The notes: generated from the letters alone by a model not told the origin. A stretch of 64,000 bases of DNA from Paenisporosarcina sp. OV554 (GCF_003058165.1 NZ_QBUC01000008.1:62001-126000), one strand, 5' to 3'. Positions 23,207-34,250 are shown, counted from the stretch's first letter. Numbers and translations are program-made.

Positions 23207-24490
23207 TTACAGTAAACCTTTACCGCCTCTTTTTTCTTTCATTTCCGTATTCAATTGTTCAAAGAACTCTTCGTTTGTTTTCGATTGGCTTATTTTTTTC
23301 AAGAAGCGCTCACCGAAATCATGTGAATCCGAGAATGTTTTACGGATAGCCCACAGTTTTTCAAGTTGTTTAGGTGGAAGTAGCAGTTCTTCTTTTCGTG
23401 TTCCTGAGCGTCGAATGTCTAATGCTGGGAAGATTCGACGTTCTGCTAAACTACGATCTAAGTGAAGTTCTAAGTTACCAGTTCCTTTAAACTCTTCATA
23501 AATGACTTCATCCATACGTGATCCTGTTTCAACTAAAGCAGTCGCTAATATCGTTAAGCTTCCGCCTTCTTCAATATTACGTGCTGCACCGAAGAAACGT
23601 TTAGGGCGATGGAACGCTGCAGGATCAATACCACCTGATAGTGTACGACCACTTGGTGGGATTACTAAGTTATATGCACGTGCCAAACGTGTAATGGAAT
23701 CCATTAATATGATGACATCACGTTTGTGTTCTACTAAACGCATCGCACGGTCAAGTACTAATTCCGCCACTTTCACATGGTTTTCTGGTACTTCATCAAA
23801 AGTTGAGCTCACTACATCTGCTTTTACTGAGCGCTCGATATCAGTTACTTCTTCTGGACGTTCATCAATCAATAGAACGATTAAGTCAGCATCTGGATAA
23901 TTGGTAGTAATAGAATTCGCTATTTCTTTCAATAACATCGTTTTACCTGCTTTTGGAGGTGCTACGATTAGACCACGTTGACCGAAACCTACAGGTGCCA
24001 CTAAGTCCATAATGCGTGTTGATAACTTGCTTGACTCTGTTTCCAGTTTGATATGACGATCTGGATATAGTGGTGTTAGCGCAGGGAAATGAACACGTTC
24101 TTTCGCTGAATCAGGGTCTTCACCATTTACTAATTCTACATGTAATAAACCATAGTAACGTTCGTTCTCTTTTGGAGGACGCACTTTACCCGTTACTTTA
24201 TCACCGTTGCGTAAGTCAAAACGGCGAATTTGTGATGCGGAAATATAGATATCTTCAGAACTTGGAGAATAGTTGATGGGGCGCAAGAAACCGAATCCTT
24301 CAGATTGAATGATTTCTAAGACACCTTCCATGAAAAAGTAACCTTCTTGTTCTGCACGTGTTTTTAAAATAGCAAAAATTAGCTCTTTTTTAGTGAGTTT
24401 ACTGTAGTACGAGATTTTGAACTCACGCGCTAGCGCATACAGTTCTTTTAACGTCATACTTTCTAGTTCACCAATCTTTAAGGTTGACAT
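23207..24490 (-). CDS. rho: Transcription termination factor Rho
   Basis: Hexameric RNA helicase that terminates untranslated transcripts. 427 residues: N-terminal helical Rho-N domain (1-~45), cold-shock-like RNA-binding domain (about 50-120, GFGFLRP), then the RecA-like motor with P-loop [13 protein letters not shown] and Walker [16 protein letters not shown]. Arg finger region [20 protein letters not shown] is present. It is followed by rpmE. Confidence 0.99.
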   Translation of the reverse strand: MSTLKIGELESMTLKELYALAREFKISYYSKLTKKELIFAILKTRAEQEGYFFMEGVLEIIQSEGFGFLRPINYSPSSEDIYISASQIRRFDLRNGDKVTGKVRPPKENERYYGLLHVELVNGEDPDSAKERVHFPALTPLYPDRHIKLETESSKLSTRIMDLVAPVGFGQRGLIVAPPKAGKTMLLKEIANSITTNYPDADLIVLLIDERPEEVTDIERSVKADVVSSTFDEVPENHVKVAELVLDRAMRLVEHKRDVIILMDSITRLARAYNLVIPPSGRTLSGGIDPAAFHRPKRFFGAARNIEEGGSLTILATALVETGSRMDEVIYEEFKGTGNLELHLDRSLAERRIFPALDIRRSGTRKEELLLPPKQLEKLWAIRKTFSDSHDFGERFLKKISQSKTNEEFFEQLNTEMKEKRGGKGLL

Positions 24491-24579
24491 AAAATGGCAC
24501 CACTCTTTTACATATTTTGTTGTGTCGGTTCAAGTTGAAAGGCTGGATTGGTTTTGCAAGAATTGATTTTAGTAGAAGA

Positions 24580-24604
24580 TGCCTGACCGAGGTATGGCCA
24601 GGCA
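24580..24604 (-). terminator. Possible terminator after glpX
   Basis: Short stem TGCCTG / CAGGCA about 14 nt beyond the glpX stop codon. The T-tract behind it on the minus strand is poor (TCTTCTACT), so termination may be weak or the hairpin may have another role. Confidence 0.4.
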
Positions 24605-24617
24605 CATAATTTTGAAG

Positions 24618-25586
24618 TTAGTCTTCCATCATAAGATGAGGTTTTTTCTTCAAGCTATGACGTCCTTCTACGAAACGGACTGTGCCTGATTTTGCACGCA
24701 TAACTAATGAATGAGATTCTGCATATGATCCTTTGAATTGAACTCCACGCATTAATTCTCCATCGGTTACTCCCGTTGCCGCAAAAATTGCGTCGTCGCC
24801 TTTTACAAGGTCTTCCATACGGAATACACGGTTTACGTCTAGTCCCATACGGATACAACGTTGTAATTCTTGATCGTTTGTAGGAACTAGCTTACCTTGA
24901 ATTTCGCCACCTAAACATTTTAATCCTACTGCAGCAATAACGCCTTCTGGAGCGCCGCCAAGTCCGAATAAAATATCTACGCCTGTTTCATCAAACGCTG
25001 TGTTGATAGCTCCTGCTACGTCGCCATCATTAATCAACTTAATACGAGCACCTGATGCACGAATTTCATCAATGATTTTTTGGTGACGTGGTCGGTTTAA
25101 TATCGTTGCCACTACGTCTTCAATGTCTTTATTTTTTGCACGTGCTACAGCTAGCAAGTTATCCGTTACAGAAGCATTAATATCGACTTTGCCTCTAGAT
25201 TCTGGTCCTACTGCTAACTTGTCCATGTACATATCTGGTGCATGAAGTAAGTTCCCTCGATCAGCAATGGCAAGAACTGCTAAAGCATTCCAACCACCTG
25301 AAGCGACGATATTTGTACCTTCTAGTGGATCTACAGCTATATCTACCGCTGGTCCACCTTGGCCAAGACCTAATTCTTCACCGATGTATAACATAGGTGC
25401 TTCGTCCATTTCGCCTTCGCCAATTACGACGACGCCTTGCATCGGGATTGAGTTGAAAACGTTACGCATAGCTGTAGTTGCCGCGTCGTCCGCTTCATTC
25501 TTCAAGCCTCGGCCCATCCAACGTGCCGAAGCAATTGCTGCTGCTTCTGTTACACGTACTAACTCCATTGATAAACTGCGTTCCAT
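24618..25586 (-). CDS. glpX: Fructose-1,6-bisphosphatase class II
   Basis: Gluconeogenic phosphatase (fructose 1,6-bisphosphate to fructose 6-phosphate). 322 residues. Metal and substrate motifs [16 protein letters not shown] and [13 protein letters not shown] are intact. ATG start with GGGAGG about 10 nt upstream. It sits between murZ and rho, as in B. subtilis, near the central-carbon genes tal and fbaA. Confidence 0.97.
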   Translation of the reverse strand: MERSLSMELVRVTEAAAIASARWMGRGLKNEADDAATTAMRNVFNSIPMQGVVVIGEGEMDEAPMLYIGEELGLGQGGPAVDIAVDPLEGTNIVASGGWNALAVLAIADRGNLLHAPDMYMDKLAVGPESRGKVDINASVTDNLLAVARAKNKDIEDVVATILNRPRHQKIIDEIRASGARIKLINDGDVAGAINTAFDETGVDILFGLGGAPEGVIAAVGLKCLGGEIQGKLVPTNDQELQRCIRMGLDVNRVFRMEDLVKGDDAIFAATGVTDGELMRGVQFKGSYAESHSLVMRAKSGTVRFVEGRHSLKKKPHLMMED

Positions 25587-25671
25587 TTGGTGTGTTCCTC
25601 CCGTTATCCGGTCATTTATTTACGTAATTCTACCCCTGTCATTATACCATATGTGATAAAGGGTCGAATTT

Positions 25672-26958
25672 TTATTTTTTATTTTCTTTTGGCGAATTCT
25701 CAACCTCGATCGTTTCCCGACGAATATCTGCACCAAGTCCTTGTAATTTGTCAATTAAAGAACTATAGCCGCGTTCGATATGATAGATGTCGCGGATTTC
25801 GGTCTCGCCTTCAGCCAATAATCCTGCTAATACAAGTGCAGCTCCTGCTCGTAAGTCAGATGCGCGAACTGAAGCAGACTCTAGTTTCGTTGGACCAGAG
25901 ATAATGGCTGTACGGCCTTCAACTCGAGCAACTGCATTCATACGTTTCAATTCATCAACATGTTTGAAACGTGCTGAATAAATTGTGTCCGTAATAACGG
26001 AAGAACCTGCTGCTTGAGTCATTAAAACTGAGAATGGCTGTTGTAAATCCGTTGCAAAACCAGGATACACGAGTGTTTTAACATCCACTGCATGCAAATT
26101 CACTGATTTAGGAATGAAAATACTTTCTTCGCCTTCTTCTATTTTAACGCCCATTTCACGCAGTTTTGCAGTTAATGCTTCGACATGGAATGGAATGACG
26201 TTATCTATAGTGATACCGTCCCCAGCTGCTGCTGCCATTATCATGAATGTACCTGCTTCGATTCGGTCGGGGATAATGGTGTGGTTCGTCCCGTGCAGTT
26301 CTTCAACACCATCAATACGAATAACATTGGTACCTGCACCTTTAATTTTTGCTCCCATGTTGCTTAGTAGCGTTGCAACATCAATAATTTCTGGCTCTTT
26401 TGCAGCATTCTCAATCGTCGTTTGGCCTTTTGCCATTACAGCAGCCAGCATGATGTTAATAGTTGCGCCTACACTTACAACGTCTAAATAAATTTTTGCA
26501 CCGCGCAACTCTTCTGCACGTAAATAAATAGCACCATGTTCATTTGTTACCTTAGCTCCAAGTGCTTCAAAGCCTTTAATATGTTGATCTATTGGTCGTG
26601 GTCCAAGGAAACAACCCCCAGGTAAACCAATGACAGCTTTTTTGAAACGTCCAAGCATTGCACCCATTAAATAATACGATGCTCGTAATTTTTTCACGTT
26701 ACCATTTGGCAAAGGCATATCTTGCATTTTAGACGGGTCAATGTGCATCGTACCGTCTTCTATAGATACTACTCCACCGATTTCCTCCAGTAATTCCTTC
26801 AGTGTCCCCACATCAGAAATTTCTGGTAAACCTTCAATCGTGACAGCCGAATTCGCTAAGATGGAAGCTGGTATTAAAGCAACCGCACTATTTTTAGCAC
26901 CACTTACTTTAATTGTTCCTTGTAATCGTTTCTGTCCATTAATTTTATAAACTTCCAT
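25672..26958 (-). CDS. murZ: UDP-N-acetylglucosamine 1-carboxyvinyltransferase, second paralogue
   Basis: Same reaction as the partial murA at the left edge. 428 residues from the ATG at 26956-26958, which follows TAGGTGAA; an in-frame GTG three codons earlier overlaps that ribosome binding site. Catalytic Cys in [32 protein letters not shown] near the N-terminus. The location between tal and glpX corresponds to B. subtilis murAB (murZ). Confidence 0.97.
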   Translation of the reverse strand: MEVYKINGQKRLQGTIKVSGAKNSAVALIPASILANSAVTIEGLPEISDVGTLKELLEEIGGVVSIEDGTMHIDPSKMQDMPLPNGNVKKLRASYYLMGAMLGRFKKAVIGLPGGCFLGPRPIDQHIKGFEALGAKVTNEHGAIYLRAEELRGAKIYLDVVSVGATINIMLAAVMAKGQTTIENAAKEPEIIDVATLLSNMGAKIKGAGTNVIRIDGVEELHGTNHTIIPDRIEAGTFMIMAAAAGDGITIDNVIPFHVEALTAKLREMGVKIEEGEESIFIPKSVNLHAVDVKTLVYPGFATDLQQPFSVLMTQAAGSSVITDTIYSARFKHVDELKRMNAVARVEGRTAIISGPTKLESASVRASDLRAGAALVLAGLLAEGETEIRDIYHIERGYSSLIDKLQGLGADIRRETIEVENSPKENKK

Positions 26959-26990
26959 GTATTTCACCTACAATCAATTCAAGAGTTAAC

Positions 26991-27641
26991 TTATTGTGCA
27001 CTATTTCGGTTATTCCAATCCGCTAAAAATGCTTCAATTCCTTTATCAGTTAAAGGATGTTTGAACATTTGTTTCATCACGTTAATCGGCATAGTTCCAA
27101 TGTGTGCACCGTGAAGAGCTGCGTCCGTAACATGTTGTGGGTGACGAATTGATGCTGCAATGATTTCTGTATCAATATTGTGAATGTCAAAAATTTGCGC
27201 GATTGTCCCTACTAAATCCATTCCATTATGACCGATATCATCTAAACGACCTAAGAATGGAGATACATATGATGCACCAGCGCGTGCTGCAAGAAGTGCT
27301 TGGTTGGCACTGAAGATTAATGTAATGTTTGTTTTAATGCCTTCTTTTGAAAACACTGAACATGCAGCTAAGCCGTCCGGAGTCATTGGCAATTTCACTG
27401 TAATGTTAGGAGCAATGGCAGCTAATTCGCGGCCTTCTTTAATCATACCTTCAGCATCTAAAGCGATAACTTCAGCGCTTACCGAACCATCGACAAGTGC
27501 TGTAATTTCACGCAAGCGATCATGGAATGAAATATTTTCTTTTGCTACAAGTGTAGGATTTGTCGTAACTCCAGACAAAATTCCCCATGCATGTGCTTCT
27601 TTTATTTCTTCAAAGTTAGCTGTATCGATAAAAAATTTCAT
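26991..27641 (-). CDS. tal: Transaldolase, short (TalB/fructose-6-phosphate aldolase-like) type
   Basis: Transfers dihydroxyacetone units between sugar phosphates in the pentose phosphate pathway. 216 residues, the short class found in Bacillus (YwjH). The Schiff-base lysine is in [26 protein letters not shown] at the N-terminus and [16 protein letters not shown] are conserved. GGAGG lies 9 nt before the ATG. It is downstream of fbaA but separated from it by a hairpin. Confidence 0.95.
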   Translation of the reverse strand: MKFFIDTANFEEIKEAHAWGILSGVTTNPTLVAKENISFHDRLREITALVDGSVSAEVIALDAEGMIKEGRELAAIAPNITVKLPMTPDGLAACSVFSKEGIKTNITLIFSANQALLAARAGASYVSPFLGRLDDIGHNGMDLVGTIAQIFDIHNIDTEIIAASIRHPQHVTDAALHGAHIGTMPINVMKQMFKHPLTDKGIEAFLADWNNRNSAQ

Positions 27642-27664
27642 TTATTATTTCCTCCAAATTATTG

Positions 27665-27708
27665 AAAAAGAGGAGAAGACCGTATGTCTTCAACACGGAC
27701 ACTTCTCC
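27665..27708 (-). terminator. Hairpin terminator between fbaA and tal
   Basis: GGAGAAG.CCGT / ACGG.CTTCTCC stem followed on the minus strand by TCTTTTTC. It lies between the fbaA stop and the tal start, so it probably reduces or ends the fbaA transcript. Confidence 0.8.
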
Positions 27709-27734
27709 CGAGATTTCGAATTATATTATTTAAA

Positions 27735-28592
27735 TTACGCTTTTCCAGAACTTCCGAAATCACGCATTTTTCCTTGTACTGTTTTTTTAATTGCATCACG
27801 AGCAGGAATTAAGTATTTACGTGGATCATATTCTTCTGCATTGCCATTCAAGAAATCACGAATAGCTTTCGTTGCTGCAATTTGGCTTTCTGTATTCACA
27901 TTTATTTTTGCTGTACCTAAAGAAATCGAGCGTTGAACATCTTTTACTGGAATTCCAGTTCCACCATGCAACACAAGTGGCAAATCAGATAATTGAGAGA
28001 TTTCTTCCATTTCAGCAAAGCCCAAATTAGGTTCGCCTTTATAAGGACCATGAACCGAACCTAGTGCTGGCGCTAAACAGTCAATGTCTGTACGAGAAAC
28101 TAGTTCAGCACATTCTTTTGGATCTGCATAAATAACGCCGTCTGCGATAATATCATCTTCTTGACCACCAACAGTCCCTAGTTCTGCTTCAACAGACACG
28201 CCTTGTGCGTGTGCATATTCCACTACTTGAGATGTGATAGCAATGTTTTCTTCTAATGGGTGATGAGAAGCATCAATCATAACTGATGTGAAACCAGCGT
28301 CGATTGCTTCTTTACACTTATCAAAACTTGAACCATGATCTAAATGAATTGCCACAGGTACAGTTATTTTATAGTCGTGCATTAACCCTTTTACCATGTG
28401 AACAACAGTTGTAAATCCGCCCATATATCTAGCTGCTCCTTCAGAAACGCCTAAAATCACGGGAGACTTTTCTTCTTCAGCTGCAAGTAAAATTGCTTGA
28501 GTAAACTCTAAGTTGTTAATGTTGAATTGGCCAATTGCATAGCCTTCTTTTTTACCTTTGATCATCATGTCTTTCATAGATACTAAAGCCAT
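27735..28592 (-). CDS. fbaA: Fructose-bisphosphate aldolase class II
   Basis: Zinc-dependent glycolytic aldolase. 285 residues from the ATG at 28590-28592 (GGAGG 8 nt upstream); the frame is open 15 nt further without a better start. Zinc and substrate motifs are [26 protein letters not shown] and [11 protein letters not shown]. Length and motifs are typical. It is flanked by tal and spo0F as in B. subtilis. Confidence 0.98.
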   Translation of the reverse strand: MALVSMKDMMIKGKKEGYAIGQFNINNLEFTQAILLAAEEEKSPVILGVSEGAARYMGGFTTVVHMVKGLMHDYKITVPVAIHLDHGSSFDKCKEAIDAGFTSVMIDASHHPLEENIAITSQVVEYAHAQGVSVEAELGTVGGQEDDIIADGVIYADPKECAELVSRTDIDCLAPALGSVHGPYKGEPNLGFAEMEEISQLSDLPLVLHGGTGIPVKDVQRSISLGTAKINVNTESQIAATKAIRDFLNGNAEEYDPRKYLIPARDAIKKTVQGKMRDFGSSGKA

Positions 28593-28734
28593 TGAGGAAT
28601 CCTCCATTTCATTGTCTATAATCTGGTATCAAGCAACAAGCTCTTTTCATTTCTACGTAAGCCGCCACTTTTCTTAATTTCTAGTTGCAGGGGTTGGAAA
28701 GATTAAAGTTTGACTAGCATCTTCCCAGAGGCTT

Positions 28735-28912
28735 TGTCCAGTTTTCGATGGCAAGCTCGTACCTCTACTTTACCCCACTTTACGTGGGTGATAATGGAGT
28801 TCGACTAATTCCGCAAATTTAGCCTACCTTACAAAACAATTCAAAACTATGTTTTGATTCGTTTCTTCTTAGTCTCGGCTTGATGTTCGCACAGGGTTCT
28901 CCACTTTTCTAT
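28735..28912. repeat. Degenerate dispersed repeat, copy 1 (pair with 60502-60618)
   Basis: The fbaA-spo0F interval (28593-28922) holds no gene. It begins like the element at 60502 (TGTC.AGTT...AAGCTCG.ACCT) and ends with the same TCTCCACTTTTCT.TATT, with divergent interior. A CCCAC / GTGGG hairpin lies inside near 28775-28789. Similar elements starting with a TGTCTAG core are common between genes in Bacillus genomes; the relationship is inferred from memory of such elements. Confidence 0.45.
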
Positions 28913-28922
28913 TAAATCATAA

Positions 28923-28951
28923 CAAAAACAGGCAGTGTTTGCCACTGCCTG
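28923..28951 (-). terminator. Rho-independent terminator after spo0F
   Basis: CAGGCAGTG / CACTGCCTG stem with a 5-nt loop, followed on the minus strand by TTTTTG. It begins just beyond the spo0F stop codon. Confidence 0.9.
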
Positions 28952-28957
28952 CGTTTT

Positions 28958-29317
28958 TCAATCTTTTAACATTCCGTTTACAGCATCGCGTACTTCGTAA
29001 ATATCAAACGGCTTTGTGAAATAGTGAGAAGCACCTAAATCCATTGCCTCTTTTATTAAATCTAGTTCGCCATATGCTGTAATCATTAAAACTGGGACAT
29101 CTGGAGTACGCATTTTAATTCGTTTTAATATTTCAATCCCATCCATACCTGGAATTTTCATATCTAATAGGACACCATCAAACTGAATTCTCTCAGCTAA
29201 CTCTAATGCTTCAATTCCATTAGCAGCTAGATATGTAGTGTAACCTTCTCGTTTGAACACTTCGTTCAAGAGCAAGCGAATGCCTTGTTGATCATCCACA
29301 ATTAGTAACTGTTTCAT
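28958..29317 (-). CDS. spo0F: Sporulation phosphorelay response regulator Spo0F
   Basis: Single-domain receiver that passes phosphate from sporulation kinases to Spo0B. 119 residues, no output domain. Acidic pocket Asp8-Asp9, phospho-acceptor Asp52 in LLDMKIPGMDGIEILKR, Thr80 (MITAYGELD) and Lys102 (TKPFDI) are all present. The Gly-Met-Asp-Gly-Ile loop after the Asp matches Spo0F closely. RBS AAGGGG. The B. subtilis neighbour ywjG is missing between it and pyrG. Confidence 0.96.
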   Translation of the reverse strand: MKQLLIVDDQQGIRLLLNEVFKREGYTTYLAANGIEALELAERIQFDGVLLDMKIPGMDGIEILKRIKMRTPDVPVLMITAYGELDLIKEAMDLGASHYFTKPFDIYEVRDAVNGMLKD

Positions 29318-29583
29318 GAAAATTACCCCTTTTTCACTTTGATACTAATTCATTAATTCTACAATCTTTTCCATATTCCTGCATTAAATAAATAATTTTG
29401 ATACTTCTATGTATTCTTGAAGAAAAGGACGTTCCCTCATAATAATACATGATAATCCATTTTTTATGTTAAATATTATATATATATTATTTATTGTTTT
29501 CCTCATTGTTATTAATGTGAGTTTAGTCCTTCTTTTCGAGTGAATCTTAGGCATTGCAAAATCTGGCGAGAAGAAACTACGCG

Positions 29584-29617
29584 AGGGCTCAGTTTGACTT
29601 TTTGGGGTTCATGTCTG
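29584..29617 (-). repeat. Decayed remnant G of a CAGACGT-type 21-bp array
   Basis: In the otherwise empty spo0F-pyrG interval (29318-29640), GGGCTCAGTTTGACTTTTTG and the following ATGTCTGAAA closely match the reverse complement of array C (GCTCAGTCTGACTTTTTGGGG, ACGTCTGAAA). The two motif positions CAGTTTG (29590) and ATGTCTG (29611) are exactly 21 bp apart, as in C. The rest of the units and the left hairpin arm are lost. Confidence 0.6.
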
Positions 29618-29640
29618 AAATGAACAATTTCTAATCAATC

Positions 29641-29673
29641 AAAAAAACCCCACTCTTTTCTTAAAAGAGTGGG
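29641..29673 (-). terminator. Rho-independent terminator after pyrG
   Basis: CCCACTCTTTT / AAAAGAGTGGG stem with a 3-nt loop, followed on the minus strand by GTTTTTTT. It is just downstream of the pyrG stop. Confidence 0.92.
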
Positions 29674-29681
29674 ATTTGATA

Positions 29682-31289
<1,608 letters not shown>

Positions 31290-31373
31290 CTAAAAATGTG
31301 ATTTTTGTCTACTGAAGTGCATGATAAATCAGGATGTGCGCTGGCGAAGTACTTCATGCTACGCCTTTTCAAA

Positions 31374-31413
31374 TAAAAAAGCGCTCCACCTGCAGTGTTT
31401 GCAGAGGGAGCGC
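31374..31413 (-). terminator. pyrG leader attenuator (terminator hairpin)
   Basis: On the minus strand GCGCTCCCTCTGC pairs with GCAG.TGGAGCGC across a short loop and is followed by T6. It lies about 37-76 nt after the predicted pyrG start point and about 100 nt before the start codon. The 5' arm contains the C/U tract CTCCCTC that poly(G) could pair with, as in the established B. subtilis pyrG mechanism. Confidence 0.85.
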
Positions 31414-31449
31414 ATTATATAAGCGTTCAATCTCCCTTTTTAGGGAGCC

Positions 31450-31486
31450 CAAGTAAAAGAGTAATCCGAATGACTAAATAAGTCAA
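31450..31486 (-). promoter_or_regulatory. pyrG promoter with GGGC transcription start
   Basis: On the minus strand: -35 TTGACT (31481-31486), 17-bp spacer, -10 TACTCT (31458-31463), 7 nt, then GGGCTCCC starting at 31450. A transcript beginning GGGC permits reiterative G addition when CTP is low, which in B. subtilis pyrG disrupts the leader terminator. Spacing and start sequence are read directly; the regulation is by analogy. Confidence 0.8.
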
Positions 31487-31492
31487 GACCTA

Positions 31493-32059
31493 TTATTGGT
31501 CATCCTCTTCTTCATCGTCTTCATCTTCATCGTCTTCATCGACAACGATTTCAAACTCATCAGTGTCCGTAAGAAGTTCTTCTGCAACTACTTCTTCGAT
31601 TTCCACTACTTCATCATCTTCGTCCTCATCTTCATCGTCATCGTCTAAGTCAAAGTCTTCTACGTCTTCTACGAATTCATCGAAGTCCTCTTCAAATGCG
31701 ATTTCATCATCATCTGTATCGTCTTCAATATCATCATCATCTTTAGAAGTTTTTGATTTCTTCTTACGTACTTTAACTGTTGGTGCTGTTTCTTCTTCGA
31801 TTTGTTCAACCGGGTACCACTCGCGTAAGCCCCAACGGTTTTCAGAAATCGCAAGGAAGCGACCATCAATGTTCATATCTGTATAATACTGAAGTTTACG
31901 CTCTTTCATTTGTGCTTCAGTAAACTTGTTTAATTTTTTAATTTCATCAAGTAATTCTTGTAAAGTTAAAGATTCGTGTTTTTCTTCTAATATTGCATGT
32001 CCTAAATCGATAAACGATTCTTCACTTAGTTGTTCTTTTGTCATTTCGCGAAATTTCAA
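31493..32059 (-). CDS. rpoE: RNA polymerase delta subunit
   Basis: Gram-positive-specific RNA polymerase subunit that increases recycling and specificity. About 188 residues. The N-terminal winged-helix domain (about 1-90, with YYTDMNIDGRFLAISENRWG and LREWYPVEQ) is followed by a short basic patch (KVRKKKSKTSK) and a ~90-residue tail almost entirely Asp/Glu, the family's disordered nucleic-acid mimic. No ATG has a ribosome binding site. The TTG at 32057-32059 follows AAAGGA by 10 nt and is chosen tentatively; the next ATG is five codons downstream. Confidence 0.93.
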   Translation of the reverse strand: MKFREMTKEQLSEESFIDLGHAILEEKHESLTLQELLDEIKKLNKFTEAQMKERKLQYYTDMNIDGRFLAISENRWGLREWYPVEQIEEETAPTVKVRKKKSKTSKDDDDIEDDTDDDEIAFEEDFDEFVEDVEDFDLDDDDEDEDEDDEVVEIEEVVAEELLTDTDEFEIVVDEDDEDEDDEEEDDQ

Positions 32060-32125
32060 ATCGTGCACGTCCTTTCTACATACGTTGGCATAGTACCCAT
32101 TATATACAATCCTCATTCAAATATG

Positions 32126-32290
32126 CTACTGTGATTTGCTGTTTTTTGATTCTCGTATTTTGAGCCAGCCAAAATAAAACAAGTAAATCGATAGTATTAT
32201 TAACGGAATGGAACCCATTTGCTTATTATACAGGAAAAATGTTAAAACAAGACATGTCAATATTACGATAATATGAATAACTCTTCGCAT
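32126..32290 (-). CDS. Small two-helix membrane protein, unrecognised
   Basis: 54 residues from the ATG at 32288-32290, which has GGGGAGG 9 nt upstream; the longer frame upstream of this lacks such a site. Two hydrophobic segments (about 5-20 and 27-42) separated by YNKQMGS, with a basic tail (KIRESKNSKSQ). I do not recognise a family. It lies directly upstream of rpoE on the same strand and back to back with the plus-strand gene at 32450. Confidence 0.6.
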   Translation of the reverse strand: MRRVIHIIVILTCLVLTFFLYNKQMGSIPLIILSIYLFYFGWLKIRESKNSKSQ

Positions 32291-32449
32291 ATCTGACAAC
32301 CTCCCCATTCTTCTTTTTCTATTATACCTAAAACTATTATAAAGGTCGTCAAAAATAATATTTATAAATAAAGATGACTTCTCACATTTCATTATATGGT
32401 AAAGTATGACATGATTATGGTCAGTAAATACCTTAAGAAAGGAAAATAT

Positions 32450-33979
32450 ATGAATAAAAAACTGAAAATTATAAGTCTTTTAATTATTTTAATTTTAATT
32501 GGTTTCCAATACACCATTGTTCTTGATGGTCAGAAATCATTACCTTCTAAAGACTGGAGCCGTTCATTTACGACAAATGTGAGTCCAGGTAACTATGCAA
32601 CTCTTAAAAGCATTCCATCTAAAACAGGTTATGCAACAAGCCTTCTTGATTTTGACAAAATGGGATTTTTGACTTGTACTGAGAATTTACAGTGTAACCA
32701 AGTTTGGTCAAATTCAGAATTGAATCCGTATAAAAACACTTGGAGTGACGGTGAAAATACATATTTTATTAAAGATGATTCCTTAATCCACTCTACTTCT
32801 AGCGGTGAAATTACAATCTCTGAAAATGTGGAAAACTTTGCGATAAATGAGGAAACACTCATGTACTGGCTTAAAGATCAACAAGTCGTCATTCAACAAG
32901 GCTCTAATGAACCCATTACGTATTCGTCAGAGTACCCAATTTATACAGGTATGATTGTGGATGAACATTTTTTTATTGTCACGCAAAATACTAGTGATAA
33001 TGAGTTTATGGTACTTGAAGGTAAGAATGAATTTAAGGAATTGTTCAAGTTCCACTTAAATTCAAGGGAAAACCTGACATCCATGATATTAACCAGTGCC
33101 AGTAATACACAGTTTAATTTGTTGTTAGAGACCGGAATCAACTCAGGAGGAGAAATGCAAAAACTTCTACGTAGCGCATCTTTTGATTTAACCGAAAATC
33201 AAACTCCTCCATTAACTGAACTTGCCTTTTTCGACAAAGAATCAGGAGCTGAATTATTCAACATACGTTCTCCTTTTTTGTATAAAGGACATACTGGTCA
33301 AACCATTACGTTTTCGGCATACATGTATAATAAGTTCGGCCAAAAAGTTAATAAAATTTTTGTAGGAAATTACACGAAATCACCGATGAACGTCTCTGCT
33401 GTTACGAAGCAAGGTGATTTATTCATAAATCCAACGATGATAAACGATCAAACAATCGCTTACTTTAGATTAAACGGTAGTGAAAAAGAGCTAATGTATT
33501 CCTCATCAACCGATGAGAAAATCGCAGAAAGTAATACCGTTTTAAAAGGTGACTATAAAGAAGCATTTTACTCATTAATAAGTTTGTTGTTTGTTGGACT
33601 AGTACTGCTGTTACTGTCATTTACGTGGTTAGTTCCAGGGCTCGGTATAGGTTTTGGGACATTGGCATTACTTCAAAAATCCCGTAAACCTTATGCTTTT
33701 CCGGTCTCCCTTTACGCGACTACAATTGGTCTCGTAATCACTCAACTTGTTTTATTTGCAACCGTTCTTCATCCTGAGAAAATCGTATTAAAAGCACCTT
33801 ATTTAACAGAGGATTGGCATGTTTTCCTTGTTGTTGTGCTCGCAGGTATTGGCTCTATCTTGCCAGTTCTCTTGTCCCGGACCAAAGTGACCGACGAAAA
33901 TTGTAATATACTTATCTTGTACACAACCGGACTGAATTTATTCATTTTATTGTTATTATTAGGTCCTTATTTCATATAA
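32450..33979 (+). CDS. Unrecognised membrane protein with large N-terminal extracytoplasmic domain
   Basis: About 509 residues from the ATG at 32450 (AAGAAAGGAAA 6 nt upstream); an in-frame ATG 54 nt earlier lacks a good site. Residues 4-24 are a membrane or signal anchor. Roughly 30-365 form a hydrophilic, beta-strand-like domain rich in Ser, Thr and Asn. Residues 370-509 hold about four or five membrane helices (SLISLLFVGLVLLLLSFTWL and following). No motif I can name. It is single, divergent from its neighbours, followed by a strong plus-strand terminator, and interrupts the rpoE-acdA-fadF neighbourhood seen in B. subtilis. Function unknown. Confidence 0.8.
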   Translation: MNKKLKIISLLIILILIGFQYTIVLDGQKSLPSKDWSRSFTTNVSPGNYATLKSIPSKTGYATSLLDFDKMGFLTCTENLQCNQVWSNSELNPYKNTWSDGENTYFIKDDSLIHSTSSGEITISENVENFAINEETLMYWLKDQQVVIQQGSNEPITYSSEYPIYTGMIVDEHFFIVTQNTSDNEFMVLEGKNEFKELFKFHLNSRENLTSMILTSASNTQFNLLLETGINSGGEMQKLLRSASFDLTENQTPPLTELAFFDKESGAELFNIRSPFLYKGHTGQTITFSAYMYNKFGQKVNKIFVGNYTKSPMNVSAVTKQGDLFINPTMINDQTIAYFRLNGSEKELMYSSSTDEKIAESNTVLKGDYKEAFYSLISLLFVGLVLLLLSFTWLVPGLGIGFGTLALLQKSRKPYAFPVSLYATTIGLVITQLVLFATVLHPEKIVLKAPYLTEDWHVFLVVVLAGIGSILPVLLSRTKVTDENCNILILYTTGLNLFILLLLLGPYFI

Positions 33980-34099
33980 CTTCATTTATGACCAAAAATG
34001 ATGGAGCTAGATACACCTATAAAAGGCTGTATTGAAAAACCTGAAGTAGCGCATGGGAGAGAACAATTAGCTAGATATGATTTCTGAAGCGATTTTCTA

Positions 34100-34130
34100 C
34101 CTGACACTTTTAATTAAGTGTCAGGTTTTT
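34100..34130 (+). terminator. Rho-independent terminator after the 32450-33979 gene
   Basis: CCTGACACTT / AAGTGTCAGG stem with a 6-nt loop, followed on the plus strand by TTTTTCATTTTTT. It abuts the first unit of array C. Confidence 0.9.
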
Positions 34131-34138
34131 CATTTTTT

Positions 34139-34243
34139 CAGACGTGGAACAAGCTTTTTCAGACGTGAAAGCCTTATATTCAGACGTCGATCTCCATTTT
34201 TCAGACGTTCCCCCCAAAAAGTCAGACTGAGCACCCGCTCAGA
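34139..34243 (+). repeat. 21-bp-periodic intergenic array C (CAGACGT x4 plus CTGAGC-N4-GCTCAG stem-loop)
   Basis: CAGACGT at 34139, 34160, 34181 and 34202, exactly 21 bp apart and mostly preceded by T5. The fifth position (34223) is CAGACTG, which runs into the perfect stem-loop CTGAGC accc GCTCAG (34227-34242). Same design as arrays A and B, but with CAGACGT in place of CCTACGT. It lies between two convergent terminators. Confidence 0.82.
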
Positions 34244-34250
34244 CTATTCA

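Noticed and set aside
31563-31886. Ser-rich plus-strand frame
   Set aside because: Antisense of the Asp/Glu-rich tail of rpoE; GAT/GAA codons read backwards give Ser-rich frames.
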